The notes under the pieces are model-generated. The model ran no database searches. It saw only the letters and a list, made by a program, of their open reading frames with translations, and was not told where the DNA came from. This document shows positions 27,774-36,898 of a DNA stretch of 64,000 nucleotides, in pieces (within the stretch, counting starts at the first letter, position 1; every line of letters starts with the position of its first letter). Made by a program: the position numbers and the translations under genes. Origin of the DNA: Chachezhania sediminis (GTDB lineage: Bacteria; Pseudomonadota; Alphaproteobacteria; Rhodobacterales; Rhodobacteraceae); NCBI RefSeq assembly GCF_009765275.1, contig NZ_VOPH01000003.1, positions 1 through 64,000 on the forward strand, in the 5' to 3' direction.

Positions 27774-28712
27774 TCAGTAAAGCGCGACCGGGTTGATCAT
27801 CGCCTGCACCGTACCGCGGATTCGCGGCTGGCCCAGCACGAACATCACCTCGTTCACGCCGTCCTTCAGGATCGGGCCTGTGTTCATGTTCTCCAGCAGG
27901 TAGACGCCGTTCTGCTTCAGGAAGATGGTGTGCCCGTAAAAGACGCCATCGCCGGGTTTCGGCGGGATCGGTTCCACCCCCCAGGTATCGGCGCCGACGG
28001 CCATCGGCTTCAGCGACGCGACATAGCGCGCGCCTTCGTTCGAGATGCCGGGCTCTGTCCCGCCCCAGGCTGCCGGATCGCTTTCGTACTTGTGATCCGT
28101 CCACCCGGTGTAGAAGAGCACGATGTCCCCTTCGCCGATGGTGATGCCCTGTGCCTCGGCCGCGGCCTTGATCTCGGCCTCGCCGAAGAACTCGCCCGCC
28201 TCCAGGAAGGGCTTGCCGGCCTGTTTCGCCATGTCGAGGATCACGGCACGCCCCACGAGCGGCGGCACGGCATGGGTGCCCAGCTTCTTCAGGCCCGTCA
28301 GGTCGGCAAAGTCCTTCTCGTCGTTGCAGTTGTAGTACATGCCGTCTTCGCCGACATGGCCCAGCCCGTCCAGCTGACTGCCGATGCCGATCCATGTATG
28401 GATGATGTCGTCGTTGTAGTTGCCGTTGCCAAAGACGCGCTTGCCGCCCTGTTGGCCCGGCTGGACGATCTGCAATGACAACGACCGTGGCGGATAGGCG
28501 GGCGTGGCCGGATCGATGGTGATCCCCAATGGCACCGACTTGCCCTGTTTGACAAGCTTCAGCGCTTCCCGCGTGCGTTCCGGCGTCACCAGGTTGGCGG
28601 ATCCGATCTCGTCCTCAGCGCCCCAGGCCGATGGCGTGCAGTCTTCCGCGGAAGCGGTCCCGGCCATCAGCGCAACAGAGCACGCAAGGCCCGCGATAAA
28701 GGTCTTGGTCAT
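27774..28712 (-). CDS. Secreted cyclase-family protein (kynurenine formamidase-like fold)
   Basis: 312 residues from ATG 28712. A Sec signal peptide (residues 1-22, ending ASA-ED) predicts a periplasmic location. The cyclase-family metal site, usually HxGTHxDxPxH, appears as GSQLDGLGH, so the first motif His is Gln while Asp and the last His remain. This variant occurs in long secreted family members, and the substrate is unknown. It lies downstream of maiA on the same strand but 166 bp away. Confidence 0.82.
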   Translation of the reverse strand: MTKTFIAGLACSVALMAGTASAEDCTPSAWGAEDEIGSANLVTPERTREALKLVKQGKSVPLGITIDPATPAYPPRSLSLQIVQPGQQGGKRVFGNGNYNDDIIHTWIGIGSQLDGLGHVGEDGMYYNCNDEKDFADLTGLKKLGTHAVPPLVGRAVILDMAKQAGKPFLEAGEFFGEAEIKAAAEAQGITIGEGDIVLFYTGWTDHKYESDPAAWGGTEPGISNEGARYVASLKPMAVGADTWGVEPIPPKPGDGVFYGHTIFLKQNGVYLLENMNTGPILKDGVNEVMFVLGQPRIRGTVQAMINPVALY

Positions 28713-28878
28713 GAAGTTCCTCCCATTTTGTCGCCCCGGGCGCTTGGCGGTTCTTGTGCCGGGCCCCGGGGCGGCAGGGGAAGGATATCACGCTAAAGTT
28801 GTTCGGTGCGACCGTTTGGAATGACCTGCGAAATGACGTTGCGTTTCGAAGGCCCTGACCGGCAGATTGTTGCGCGGC

Positions 28879-29529
28879 TCAGCCGGGCTTGGGGCAGTTG
28901 TCGGGATGCGCGGCCTGGAATGCCGCCACACCTTCGCACGCGGCGACGGCCTGCATCGTCTTCGTCAGATCGTCCAGTTCTACGCCCCAGCGGCGGCAGT
29001 TGTTGATCTGCGGCATCAGGCAGATATCGGGCAGCATCGGGAGGTCGCCGCAGCAGAATGGGCCACCTTCGAACCCCTGCAGCATCTTTTCGAAGGCTAC
29101 CATGCCGGGGCGCATGAAGTGGCGGGACCACTTGCCCCGCATCTCGGCATCGCCGCTGATCTCGGTCGCGTATTTCACGACCTGCAGGTTGCAGACCGGG
29201 TGGATGTCGATGGCGATGGCGTCGGCCAGGGCTTCGACCTTCACGCGTTCCACCGGGTCTTCCGGCAGCAGGCCCAGCCCGCGGGTGGTGTCCAGATAGC
29301 GCAGGATCGCCATCGACTGGGTCAGGCGCAGCCCGTCGATGTCCAGCACCGGGACAAAGCCCTGCGGGTTGCGGGCCATGTGTTCGGGCGCGCGTTGCTG
29401 GCCGGTCGGCAGGTCCACCAGCACGGTGTCATAGTCGATCCCGGCCATCTGCAGCGCGATGCGCAGGCGGTAGCTGGAGGAGGAGTTCGGGAAGTCGAAA
29501 AGGGTCACGGCATTCTTGTCGGGGGACAT
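28879..29529 (-). CDS. maiA: Maleylacetoacetate isomerase (GST zeta class)
   Basis: 216 residues from ATG 29529, GGAG upstream. The zeta-class active site SSSSYRLRIAL is at residues 17-27, and NPQGFVPVL and QSMAILRYLD follow. It isomerises maleylacetoacetate to fumarylacetoacetate with glutathione, in tyrosine/homogentisate degradation. The next enzyme, fumarylacetoacetase, is encoded just upstream, so the pair supports the call. Confidence 0.93.
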   Translation of the reverse strand: MSPDKNAVTLFDFPNSSSSYRLRIALQMAGIDYDTVLVDLPTGQQRAPEHMARNPQGFVPVLDIDGLRLTQSMAILRYLDTTRGLGLLPEDPVERVKVEALADAIAIDIHPVCNLQVVKYATEISGDAEMRGKWSRHFMRPGMVAFEKMLQGFEGGPFCCGDLPMLPDICLMPQINNCRRWGVELDDLTKTMQAVAACEGVAAFQAAHPDNCPKPG

Positions 29530-29593
29530 GTCGGGGCTCCGGATCTGAAATGGCGGAAAAGGGGAGAGAGCCGCGCCGGGAAAGGGGCGCGGA

Positions 29594-29944
29594 TCAGCGG
29601 TCGAGGAATGCGGAGAAGCCGCCATAGATCATCCGGCGGCCGGCAAAGAAGCTGTTGGTCACCAGCGCCTCCATCCGTGGATCGACGCGGACCTGGGCGT
29701 TGCAGGCATCGCGGGTGGCGCGGTCGGGATATTCGATCCACGACAGCACCACCGCCTCGCCATCCTCGATCCGGACGGCGCGGGGGAACGAGGTCAGTTC
29801 CCCCATCGGCACGTCGTCGGCCCAGCATTCCACCACGCGGGTCGCGCCGTAATCCTTGAAGATCTGCGCCGCGCTCCGGGCCATGGCGACATAGTCGTCC
29901 TTGCGGTCGACAGGCACCGGGATGACGAAGCCTTCCACGTACAT
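29594..29944 (-). CDS. DUF1428 family protein
   Basis: 116 residues. The sequence begins MYVEGFVIPVP and contains CWADDVP and an FDLNRMIYGGF-like C-terminus (RRMIYGGFSAF), the DUF1428 pattern, a dimeric alpha-beta barrel fold. Function not known. It sits between fahA (8 bases upstream) and maiA (64 bases downstream), so it is expressed with tyrosine-degradation enzymes and may act on a pathway intermediate (inference). Confidence 0.88.
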   Translation of the reverse strand: MYVEGFVIPVPVDRKDDYVAMARSAAQIFKDYGATRVVECWADDVPMGELTSFPRAVRIEDGEAVVLSWIEYPDRATRDACNAQVRVDPRMEALVTNSFFAGRRMIYGGFSAFLDR

Positions 29945-29952
29945 GGGCGGCC

Positions 29953-31209
29953 TTACTTCGGGAAGCTGGGCGCGGGCAGGATGGTGCCTGCGCAGTCGCC
30001 AAAGCCCACGCGGTAACCGTCGCCCTGGGACCAGCCCTTCAGCGTCAGCGTATCGCCGTCCTCGATGAAGCTGCGGGCGGTCCCGTCGGACAGGTGCAAG
30101 GGCTCCTTCCCGGACCAGGTCAGTTCCAGAAGCGATCCGCGCTGGTCCTTTTCGGGCCCCGAAATGGTGCCGGAGCCCAGAAGGTCGCCCGGGTTCATCT
30201 CGCACCCGCAGAGCGCATGGTGGGTCAACTGCTGGGCGGCAGAGTAATACAGCTCGCGCGCATTGGTGCGGGCGATGGTCTTCGCCTCGCCCTCGGCGGG
30301 GGCCATGTCGACCTGAAGCTCGATGTCATAGAACATCGGGCCGGTGTCCTGCAGGTAGGGCAGCAGCGGCTTTTCCCGGGCCGGGGCGGGCGCACGGAAC
30401 GGCTCCAGCGCGGCCTTGGTTACGATCCAGGGGGAAATCGAAGTCGCAAATGCCTTGGCCTGGAACGGGCCCAGCGGCTGGTATTCCCAGGCCTGGATGT
30501 CCCGTGCCGACCAGTCGTTCAGCAGGACATAGCCGAAGATCATCGCGTCGGCCTGATCCAGCGTGATGGGCTGGCCCATATCCGACCCGGTGCCGACGAT
30601 GGCGCCCAGTTCCAGCTCGATATCCAGACGTCGGCAGGGGCCGAAGGACGGCGCATCGGCGTCGGGCGCCTTGGTCTGGCCCAGCGGGCGGACGATGTCG
30701 GTGCCCGACACGACGACGGTCGATGCGCGACCGTTATAGCCGATCGGGATGTGCAGCCAGTTCGGCGGCAGCGCGTTTTCCGCACCGCGGAAGATGGTGC
30801 CGACATTGGTCGCGTGGTGCCGGCCGGCGTAGAAGTCGGTGTATTCGCAGACCATGAACGGCATGTGCAGTTCCGCATCGGCCATCGGCACCAGCAGCGG
30901 CTCGACCTTTTCGCGCTCTGCCGCCCCGTCTTTCAGAAGCGCCGTCAGCCGTTCGCGCAGCGCGGCCCAGACGGCAGGGCCTTCCTCCATGAGCTCGTTC
31001 CAGTAGGGCACATCGAACAGCGGATCGTCGGTCAGCGCGATGAGGCCGGCGGCCTCGGCCTCTTCCATGTCGAGGATCATGTCGCCGATGGCGACGCCCG
31101 GGCGGGGCGGAAGCTCTTCGGTCGAAAAGACACCATAGGGCAGGTTGTTGAGCGGGAACGGGCCGGTCGGATCGTTGGCGGCAGCGATCCAGCTTTTCGT
31201 CAGGGGCAT
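29953..31209 (-). CDS. fahA: Fumarylacetoacetase
   Basis: 418 residues from ATG 31209, GAGGAC upstream. It hydrolyses fumarylacetoacetate to fumarate and acetoacetate, the last step of tyrosine degradation. Metal and catalytic sites are visible: YTDFYAGRHHATNVG with Asp and His, the later ELELG acidic ligands, NDWSARDIQAWEYQPLGPF, and GSGTISGPE. Full length for the FAH family. Homogentisate dioxygenase (hmgA) is not in the window. Confidence 0.96.
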   Translation of the reverse strand: MPLTKSWIAAANDPTGPFPLNNLPYGVFSTEELPPRPGVAIGDMILDMEEAEAAGLIALTDDPLFDVPYWNELMEEGPAVWAALRERLTALLKDGAAEREKVEPLLVPMADAELHMPFMVCEYTDFYAGRHHATNVGTIFRGAENALPPNWLHIPIGYNGRASTVVVSGTDIVRPLGQTKAPDADAPSFGPCRRLDIELELGAIVGTGSDMGQPITLDQADAMIFGYVLLNDWSARDIQAWEYQPLGPFQAKAFATSISPWIVTKAALEPFRAPAPAREKPLLPYLQDTGPMFYDIELQVDMAPAEGEAKTIARTNARELYYSAAQQLTHHALCGCEMNPGDLLGSGTISGPEKDQRGSLLELTWSGKEPLHLSDGTARSFIEDGDTLTLKGWSQGDGYRVGFGDCAGTILPAPSFPK

Positions 31210-31487
31210 TGTCGGTCCTCGGGGTCTGTGGCCGGAATTTCTGCCCCGTCCCGAACGGACGGGGCACTTGCACCGTCCATAACGCGTTCGGGCGCCCCGC
31301 GTCGAACCTTTTGGCAATCAGGGCGGACGGGATGTCGCGTGCAAAAGGTCCCTGGCGCCGATCCGGCGTGTCGGGGCCGGATCGCGCACAGGTCGGGCTG
31401 CCCCCGCCCTGGCGCAGGCCTCCGGCCAGCGCGGCCGTTCCGCGCGCGATCCGGCGGGGCAGGAGGCAGTCTGTCCCGACCTGGCGG

Positions 31488-32666
31488 TCAGAGACGGTTC
31501 AGAAGATCCGGTGTGGGCCAGGCATCGGCGGGCAGGCCCAGGCGCTGCTGTTCGGTCTGCACCGCCTCGCGCGTCTTTGCCCCCAGGATCCCGTCGACGG
31601 CGCCCACGTCATAACCGCGCGCGGCCAGCTTGCGCTGCAGCTCCTGCATCTGGGGCCCCGACAGGCCCTGGTCGTCGGTGCCGGGGTCATAGACCGGTGC
31701 ACCGCCCAGCCGGGTCGCGAAATAGGCGGCCGTCAGGACATAGGTGAAGCTCTGGTTCCATTCGAAGTAGACGTCGAAATTCGGATAGGCCAGGAAGGCC
31801 GGCCCGTTCCGCCCCTGCGGCAGCAGCAGCGTTGACCGCAGGCTTGTGTCCAGTTGCCCGCCGCGGGGCTTCACGCCCATCTGCGCCCAGTCGCCCGTGG
31901 GCCGGGGCTTGCCCGTGCCGGTCAGCGACCAGTCGAGGTTTTCGGGAACCGTCACCTCCTGCAGCCAGGGTTGACCGGCCTTCCAGCCCAGCCCCCGCAG
32001 CATGTTGCCGCCTGACATCAGCGCATCCGCAGGCGACCCCTTCAGGTCGACATGCCCGTTTCCGTCGCCGTCCACGCCGTATTCGATGATGTCGCCCGGC
32101 AGCATCTGGACCATGCCGATTTCGCCCGCCCAGGCGCCGGTGGTGCCGGTGGGGCTGAAATCGCCATGGGCGTAGAGTTCGAGCGCGGAAAAGATCTGTG
32201 GCCGGAAGAGTTCGGGCCGGCGGCAGTCATGCGCCAGCGTCGTCAGCGCGTTCAGCGTGTTGAAGTTGCCCTGAAAGCCGCCGTAATCGGTCTCGAACGC
32301 CCAGAAGGCCAGAAGCACGCCGCGGGGCACGCCATAGGTTTGTTCGATCCGGTCGAAGACCCGATCGTATTGCTGGGCCAGCTGCTGACCCTTGCGCAGC
32401 CGCTGGGTCGAAATCAGACGGCGCGAGAAGTCGACGAAGGGTTTCTGGAACACCCCCTGCGCCCGGTCGGCCTTAAGCACCTTCTGATCCTGCCGGACCG
32501 AGGCGAAAAAGCTGTCGACGGTGGCCGCGGAATATCCCTTTTGCACCGCCTCGGCCTTCAGGCCCGATACGAAGCTTGAAAAGGATCCGCCGCATTGGGC
32601 CAGGACCGGACCAGCCAGCAGGCTGGCGGCAAGAACCGGTGCGGCAAGGCGGGCGATAAGGCGCAT
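31488..32666 (-). CDS. Lytic murein transglycosylase, MltB-like, with peptidoglycan-binding domain
   Basis: 392 residues from ATG 32666. An N-terminal signal peptide (about residues 1-23, ending VLA-QC) may be either Sec or lipoprotein-like. The SLT_2 domain has the catalytic Glu in FWAFETDYGGFQGNF and the IGMVQMLPGDI-like motif. A C-terminal PG_binding_1 repeat includes LQRKLAARGYDVGAVDG. It cleaves the glycan strand of murein to anhydromuropeptides. Convergent genes are absent; fahA lies downstream on the same strand after 278 bp. Confidence 0.94.
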   Translation of the reverse strand: MRLIARLAAPVLAASLLAGPVLAQCGGSFSSFVSGLKAEAVQKGYSAATVDSFFASVRQDQKVLKADRAQGVFQKPFVDFSRRLISTQRLRKGQQLAQQYDRVFDRIEQTYGVPRGVLLAFWAFETDYGGFQGNFNTLNALTTLAHDCRRPELFRPQIFSALELYAHGDFSPTGTTGAWAGEIGMVQMLPGDIIEYGVDGDGNGHVDLKGSPADALMSGGNMLRGLGWKAGQPWLQEVTVPENLDWSLTGTGKPRPTGDWAQMGVKPRGGQLDTSLRSTLLLPQGRNGPAFLAYPNFDVYFEWNQSFTYVLTAAYFATRLGGAPVYDPGTDDQGLSGPQMQELQRKLAARGYDVGAVDGILGAKTREAVQTEQQRLGLPADAWPTPDLLNRL

Positions 32667-32707
32667 TCGGGATCCTGTCTTTCGTGGAACGGCGATGTCG
32701 GTCGACC

Positions 32708-33622
32708 CTAGCAGAGCCATCCCAGACCGGCGAGGGCAAGGGTTGCAACGGTTGCGACGGCCCACACACGCCAAAGCAGATCGGCCGCGGCATCGATCTG
32801 GGCCGGCCCGATCTCTCGCCGGCCGGGGCCGTTGACCCAGGCCAGGTCGCGCATCTGCCCGTCATAGCTGCGCGGGCCGGCCAGGGCTATGTCCAGCGCG
32901 CGGGCCATCGCGGCTTCGGGCCAACCCGCATTGGGCGACTTGTGGCGCCGTGCATCGGCGGCGATTTCCTGCCAACGGGCGATCGTGCCCGTGGTCAGCG
33001 CGATCAGCAGGGCGGTGATCCGGGCCGGAACTAGGTTCAGCAGGTCGTCCAGCCGTGCCGCGGCCCAGCCGAAATTCTCGTATCTGGGGGTGCGATAGCC
33101 GATCATGCTGTCGGCCGTGTTCACTGCCTTGTAGATCAGGATCCCCGGCAGCCCGCCCAGCAGGAACCAGAAGGCAGGCGCGACGACACCGTCCGACATG
33201 TTCTCGGCCGCGCTTTCGATGGCGCTGCGGGCGACGGCCGGTTCGGTCATATCGGCCGTGTCGCGGCTGACGATCATCGCCACCGCGTGCCGGCCCTGCG
33301 GCAACCCTTCGCGCAGGCCCGTGGCGACGGCGCGGACATGATCCACCAGTGACTTCTGCGCCAGCAGGACCGCGGCGGCCAGGATCTCGATCACCGGGCC
33401 AAGCTGGGCCAGCAATGTGCCCAGCACGCCCGCGCCTGCGACCAGGCACAGCCCCGCCACGACGCCCCGCCCACGGGTGCGGTTGTTCAGCCGCCGGTCC
33501 AGCCACGCAACCGCGCGGCCCAGAAGGACGGCAGGGTGGGGCAGGCGGGACCAGAGCCACGGGGGCTCTCCCATCGCTGCATCGACCAGCATCGCCAGGC
33601 CCAGCATCAGGGCATGGGTCAC
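32708..33622 (-). CDS. cobD: Adenosylcobinamide-phosphate synthase
   Basis: 304 residues from GTG 33622; this start overlaps the cobC stop (GTGA), showing coupling. CobD/CbiB is a polytopic membrane protein that attaches aminopropanol phosphate to adenosylcobyric acid. Signatures: [14 protein letters not shown] near the start, [31 protein letters not shown] and NTADSMIGY. With CobC it forms the aminopropanol arm of cobalamin biosynthesis. Confidence 0.95.
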   Translation of the reverse strand: MTHALMLGLAMLVDAAMGEPPWLWSRLPHPAVLLGRAVAWLDRRLNNRTRGRGVVAGLCLVAGAGVLGTLLAQLGPVIEILAAAVLLAQKSLVDHVRAVATGLREGLPQGRHAVAMIVSRDTADMTEPAVARSAIESAAENMSDGVVAPAFWFLLGGLPGILIYKAVNTADSMIGYRTPRYENFGWAAARLDDLLNLVPARITALLIALTTGTIARWQEIAADARRHKSPNAGWPEAAMARALDIALAGPRSYDGQMRDLAWVNGPGRREIGPAQIDAAADLLWRVWAVATVATLALAGLGWLC

Positions 33623-34590
33623 AACGCGGCCTCCAGCCGGGGCCAGGCGTCTTCGGGCGGCAGGCCCAGGCGCAGCCAGGTGCGGGAGTAGGGAAAGATC
33701 CGCGACCAGATGTGATGCCGGGCCAGCCGGGTCTGCCAGGCCCGGGCATCGTCCACATCGTAAAGACGGAATAGGTCGGTGCCCCCGGCCACCCGCGCCC
33801 CGCGGGCGGTCATCAGCGCATCCAGCCTTTCGCTGTCCTGTCGCAGTCGCCGGCGGGTCGCGGCGGCCCATGCCCCGTCCCGCAGACCACGGGCGCCGAT
33901 GGCCAGGGCGGGGCCCGAGACAGGCCACGGCCCCAGCAGCGTGCGCAGTGGGGCAAGCGTTGCCTCGGTCCCGATGGCAAAGCCCAGCCGCAGGCCTGCG
34001 AGGCCCCAGAACTTGCCGAACCCCTTCAGCACGACGGTCCCGGGGCGGGTGGCCGCGGCGACAAGGCTTCGGTCCGGGCAGATGTCGCAGAAGCTTTCGT
34101 CGATCACCTGAAGCGGTGCGTCGGCATCGGCAGCGGTCCAGAGCTTTCCATCCGGGTTGTTGGGGTGGACGATCACTTTTGCCGCGGCCGGGCCATGGTC
34201 TGTCACGTGCCAGCCATGGGCTTCGAAGGCTGCGGCGTGTTCGTTGTAGGTGGGTCCGGGAATGCACGCGCGACCGGCGGGCGCCAGGGCGGGCATCAGC
34301 GCGATCAGCGAGGACGCGCCGGGGGCGGCCAGGATCGCGGCCCCGTCCGGCACCTTCCAGAAGCTGCGGGCGGCATCTGTCAGCGCGCCCGCCGCCGCGG
34401 TGTCCGGCAGGGCCGTCCAGGCATCCGGGTCGGTGACCGTCGCAGGGTAGGGAAGCGGATTGATTCCGGTCGACAGGTCGATCCAGTCCGCGCGCCGCCC
34501 GCCATGAGCCAGAATCGCTCCGTCCAGCCCGCCGCCATGATCACGCGGCAGGCCCGTGTCGACGGGGGCTGTTTTCAACATTTCGCGCAT
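33619..34590 (-). CDS. cobC: Threonine-phosphate decarboxylase CobC
   Basis: 323 residues from ATG 34590; in-frame starts at 34632 (GTG) and 34581 are alternatives, none with a strong ribosome binding site. PLP fold-type [12 protein letters not shown] near the start, [17 protein letters not shown], and the PLP lysine in [16 protein letters not shown]. It makes (R)-1-aminopropan-2-yl phosphate for CobD, with which it is coupled. No cobalamin riboswitch is visible upstream. Confidence 0.93.
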   Translation of the reverse strand: MREMLKTAPVDTGLPRDHGGGLDGAILAHGGRRADWIDLSTGINPLPYPATVTDPDAWTALPDTAAAGALTDAARSFWKVPDGAAILAAPGASSLIALMPALAPAGRACIPGPTYNEHAAAFEAHGWHVTDHGPAAAKVIVHPNNPDGKLWTAADADAPLQVIDESFCDICPDRSLVAAATRPGTVVLKGFGKFWGLAGLRLGFAIGTEATLAPLRTLLGPWPVSGPALAIGARGLRDGAWAAATRRRLRQDSERLDALMTARGARVAGGTDLFRLYDVDDARAWQTRLARHHIWSRIFPYSRTWLRLGLPPEDAWPRLEAAL

Positions 34591-34886
34591 AAACCGTGCA
34601 GTCTTTTTTGCCTTCTCGGCGGCAAATAGCACATCGTGGGACGGCGTCGTTAGCCATTTCCCCGGAAGCGCGGCGCGCCCCGAATTCTTAACACTTTGTT
34701 AACCTTTGAGGCAGATCACGGACAAGTCCAAAGAGAATTGGTTCGATTCGGTCCTATTTCGAAAACAATCCTGATTAGCGAACTCGGGATTTCAATGCGA
34801 CCGCACAACTGCTATGATTTAGCCATCCTGAATTCTCTACTTTAAGATGAGTCTCCATTTGGGATGAACCCGGGGTACGACGCGGA

Positions 34887-35249
34887 ATGAAAGTCCTGAT
34901 CGTCGAAAGCAACGAGGATCTTGGCCGGATCTGGCAGCGCCATCTGGAGCGGCTGGGGGCCGAGGTCTCGCTGGTGCCCAGCCAGGAGGATGCGACGATG
35001 TCCCTGTGCCGCTCCGAATTCGACATCCTCGTGGTCGATCTTGTCCTGCGGGACGGGAGCGCGCTGGCGGTGGCCGATTTCGCCAGCTACCGCAGGCCGG
35101 GCGCCAAGGTGATCTTTGTCACGAATACCAGCTTTTTCTCGGACGGGTCGATCTTTGCCTACTGTTCGAACGCCTGCGCCTTCGTGCGGTCGGAAACCCC
35201 GCCGGGGGACCTGGCGGCGATGGTCGAACACTACGCCGGGGCCCACTGA
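34887..35249 (+). CDS. Orphan single-domain response regulator (receiver)
   Basis: 120 residues, CheY-like receiver only. The phosphorylation Asp is in LVVDLVLRDG (about residue 51). The N-terminal acidic pocket is E-N-E-D rather than the usual DD, and the conserved Lys near the C-terminus appears as FVRSETPP, that is Arg. The gene is solitary with no kinase nearby; the upstream 34690-34880 region is AT-rich and likely holds its promoter. Output may be by protein interaction. The atypical pocket may affect phosphorylation (inference). Confidence 0.85.
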   Translation: MKVLIVESNEDLGRIWQRHLERLGAEVSLVPSQEDATMSLCRSEFDILVVDLVLRDGSALAVADFASYRRPGAKVIFVTNTSFFSDGSIFAYCSNACAFVRSETPPGDLAAMVEHYAGAH

Positions 35250-35253
35250 TCCC

Positions 35254-36252
35254 CTATCTTCCAGTCCGATCGAACAGCAGGTCGCGTCCGTGCGGCGCGG
35301 CGTAGTCGATGACGGGATTGATCGGGATGATCCGGTACGGATTGATGTTTTCGTGGCTGTAGTGATAGTGCCGCACGATGTGGTCCAGCCGGACCGTGTC
35401 CGCCACACCGGGCCACTGATACAACTCTCGCGTGTAGGCCCAAAGCGACGGATAGTCCACGATCCGGTGCCGGTTGCACTTGAAGTGCAGGTGATAGACC
35501 GGGTCGAAGCGGATCAGCGTGACGAACAGGCGCCAGTCTGCCTCTGTGATCTGGTCGCCCAACAGGTAGCGGTGGCCGCATAGCCGGTTTTCCAGCCAGT
35601 CCAGCGTGTCGAACAGGGGATGGACAGCAGCGTCATAGGCGTCCTGCGTGGTGGCGAAGCCGGATTTGTAGACGCCGTTGTTCAAGGTCTCGTAGACGCG
35701 TTCGTTCACCGGCTCGATCTCGTCCCGCAGCTCCTCCGGCCAGAAGTCCTGGGTATCGCCGGTGATCCCGTCGAAGGCCGAATTGAACATCCGGATGATT
35801 TCAGAGCTTTCGTTCGAAACGATCGTGCCCCGTTCCTTGTCCCACAAAACGGGAACGGTCGCGCGGCCGGTGACGTCGGGCCGGGCGCGCTGATAGATCT
35901 GGTGCAGGAAGTCCGCCCCGAACAGCCGGTCGCCGGTGGCGCCGTCGAAGGTGGTTGCGAAGGACCAGCCCATATCCAGCATGTCGGGATGGACGACGGA
36001 CACGTCGATATGGTCGGTCAGCCCCTTCAGCGCGCGGAATATCAGGGTCCGGTGGGCCCAGGGGCACGCATAGCTGACGAACAGGTGATAGCGACCCGAT
36101 TCGGCCTTGAAGCCGCCGTCGCCCGTCGGGCCGGGGCTGCCATCGGCCGTTACCCAGTTGCGAAAGCCCGAGGTGGTGCGCTTGAAGGCGCCACCAGAAG
36201 ACGTCTCGGACAGCGATCCGCGCTGCCATTTGCCTTCGACCAGTTGCCCCAT
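35254..36252 (-). CDS. Glutathionyl-hydroquinone reductase (GST Xi class)
   Basis: 332 residues from ATG 36252. The family signature YACPWAHRTLI contains the catalytic Cys near residue 62, and further motifs are NESSEIIRM and ITEADWRLFVTLIRFD. These enzymes reduce glutathionyl-(hydro)quinones, releasing glutathione, in quinone detoxification or aromatic degradation. Full length for the YqjG/EcmB/PcpF family. It ends 5 bases from the receiver gene (convergent). Confidence 0.95.
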   Translation of the reverse strand: MGQLVEGKWQRGSLSETSSGGAFKRTTSGFRNWVTADGSPGPTGDGGFKAESGRYHLFVSYACPWAHRTLIFRALKGLTDHIDVSVVHPDMLDMGWSFATTFDGATGDRLFGADFLHQIYQRARPDVTGRATVPVLWDKERGTIVSNESSEIIRMFNSAFDGITGDTQDFWPEELRDEIEPVNERVYETLNNGVYKSGFATTQDAYDAAVHPLFDTLDWLENRLCGHRYLLGDQITEADWRLFVTLIRFDPVYHLHFKCNRHRIVDYPSLWAYTRELYQWPGVADTVRLDHIVRHYHYSHENINPYRIIPINPVIDYAAPHGRDLLFDRTGR

Positions 36253-36508
36253 CGTGTTCTCCTGTCGGTCGGTTCGGGACAACCTAGGCGGGGAAAGCCT
36301 TGCTGCGAAGGCGTCGACAGCAGTTCGCCGCGCGCAGGGGTCCTGCAAGGCTGCACAACCGGACGGCGGCCGGACCGGTGCGAGCCCCGTGCCCAAGGGG
36401 TCACGCCGGCGGACCGCGTCCGGATCTCAGCTTGATTTTAACTGGTCCGGGATCAAATCATGACTCGTGAAATACCGAAGGGGTCTTCGGAACACTGGGG
36501 GGGACGTC

Positions 36509-36856
36509 ATGACGACTTACATGTCGCGGGAAGTGCAGGATGGCCTGGATGCCGCCCGGCGCGAGGCGCTGGCCAAGTCCAGCCGGCTTCGGGTCGGGAT
36601 GGGCGACAAGACCTTCCCGGTGCTGAAAATGTGGCAGGACGGCTTTTCCGTGGACGCGGAAAAGGTCCCGTCCCTGCGCGGACTGGTCGACCTATACGAT
36701 GGCGCGCGCCATCTGCGCCGCGCCCTGATCGTCGCGTCCGAGGAAGAGGCGGGGATGATCCGCTATGATTACAAGCTGTCGACCGAAGCGGCCGACAGCG
36801 CGCCCCTGGATTTCTATCGCGATCCGGGCGCGCCGGTGGCGCTGCTGCCGGAATAG
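36509..36856 (+). CDS. Conserved hypothetical protein
   Basis: 115 residues from ATG 36509, preceded by a G-rich ribosome binding site. No domain name recognised. The block LRGLVDLYDGARHLRRALIVAS followed by an acidic E-E and MIRYDYK stretch looks like a folded domain that is conserved in Rhodobacteraceae as far as I recall. No signal peptide or membrane segment. Confidence 0.6.
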   Translation: MTTYMSREVQDGLDAARREALAKSSRLRVGMGDKTFPVLKMWQDGFSVDAEKVPSLRGLVDLYDGARHLRRALIVASEEEAGMIRYDYKLSTEAADSAPLDFYRDPGAPVALLPE

Positions 36857-36898
36857 GAACGGGCCGGGCAGGGGACTGCCCGACCGTCCCTGTACCGA

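Noticed and set aside
34591-34886. Cobalamin riboswitch upstream of cobC
   Set aside because: No B12-box-like or conserved riboswitch sequence is visible; the gap is AT-rich and best explained by promoters.
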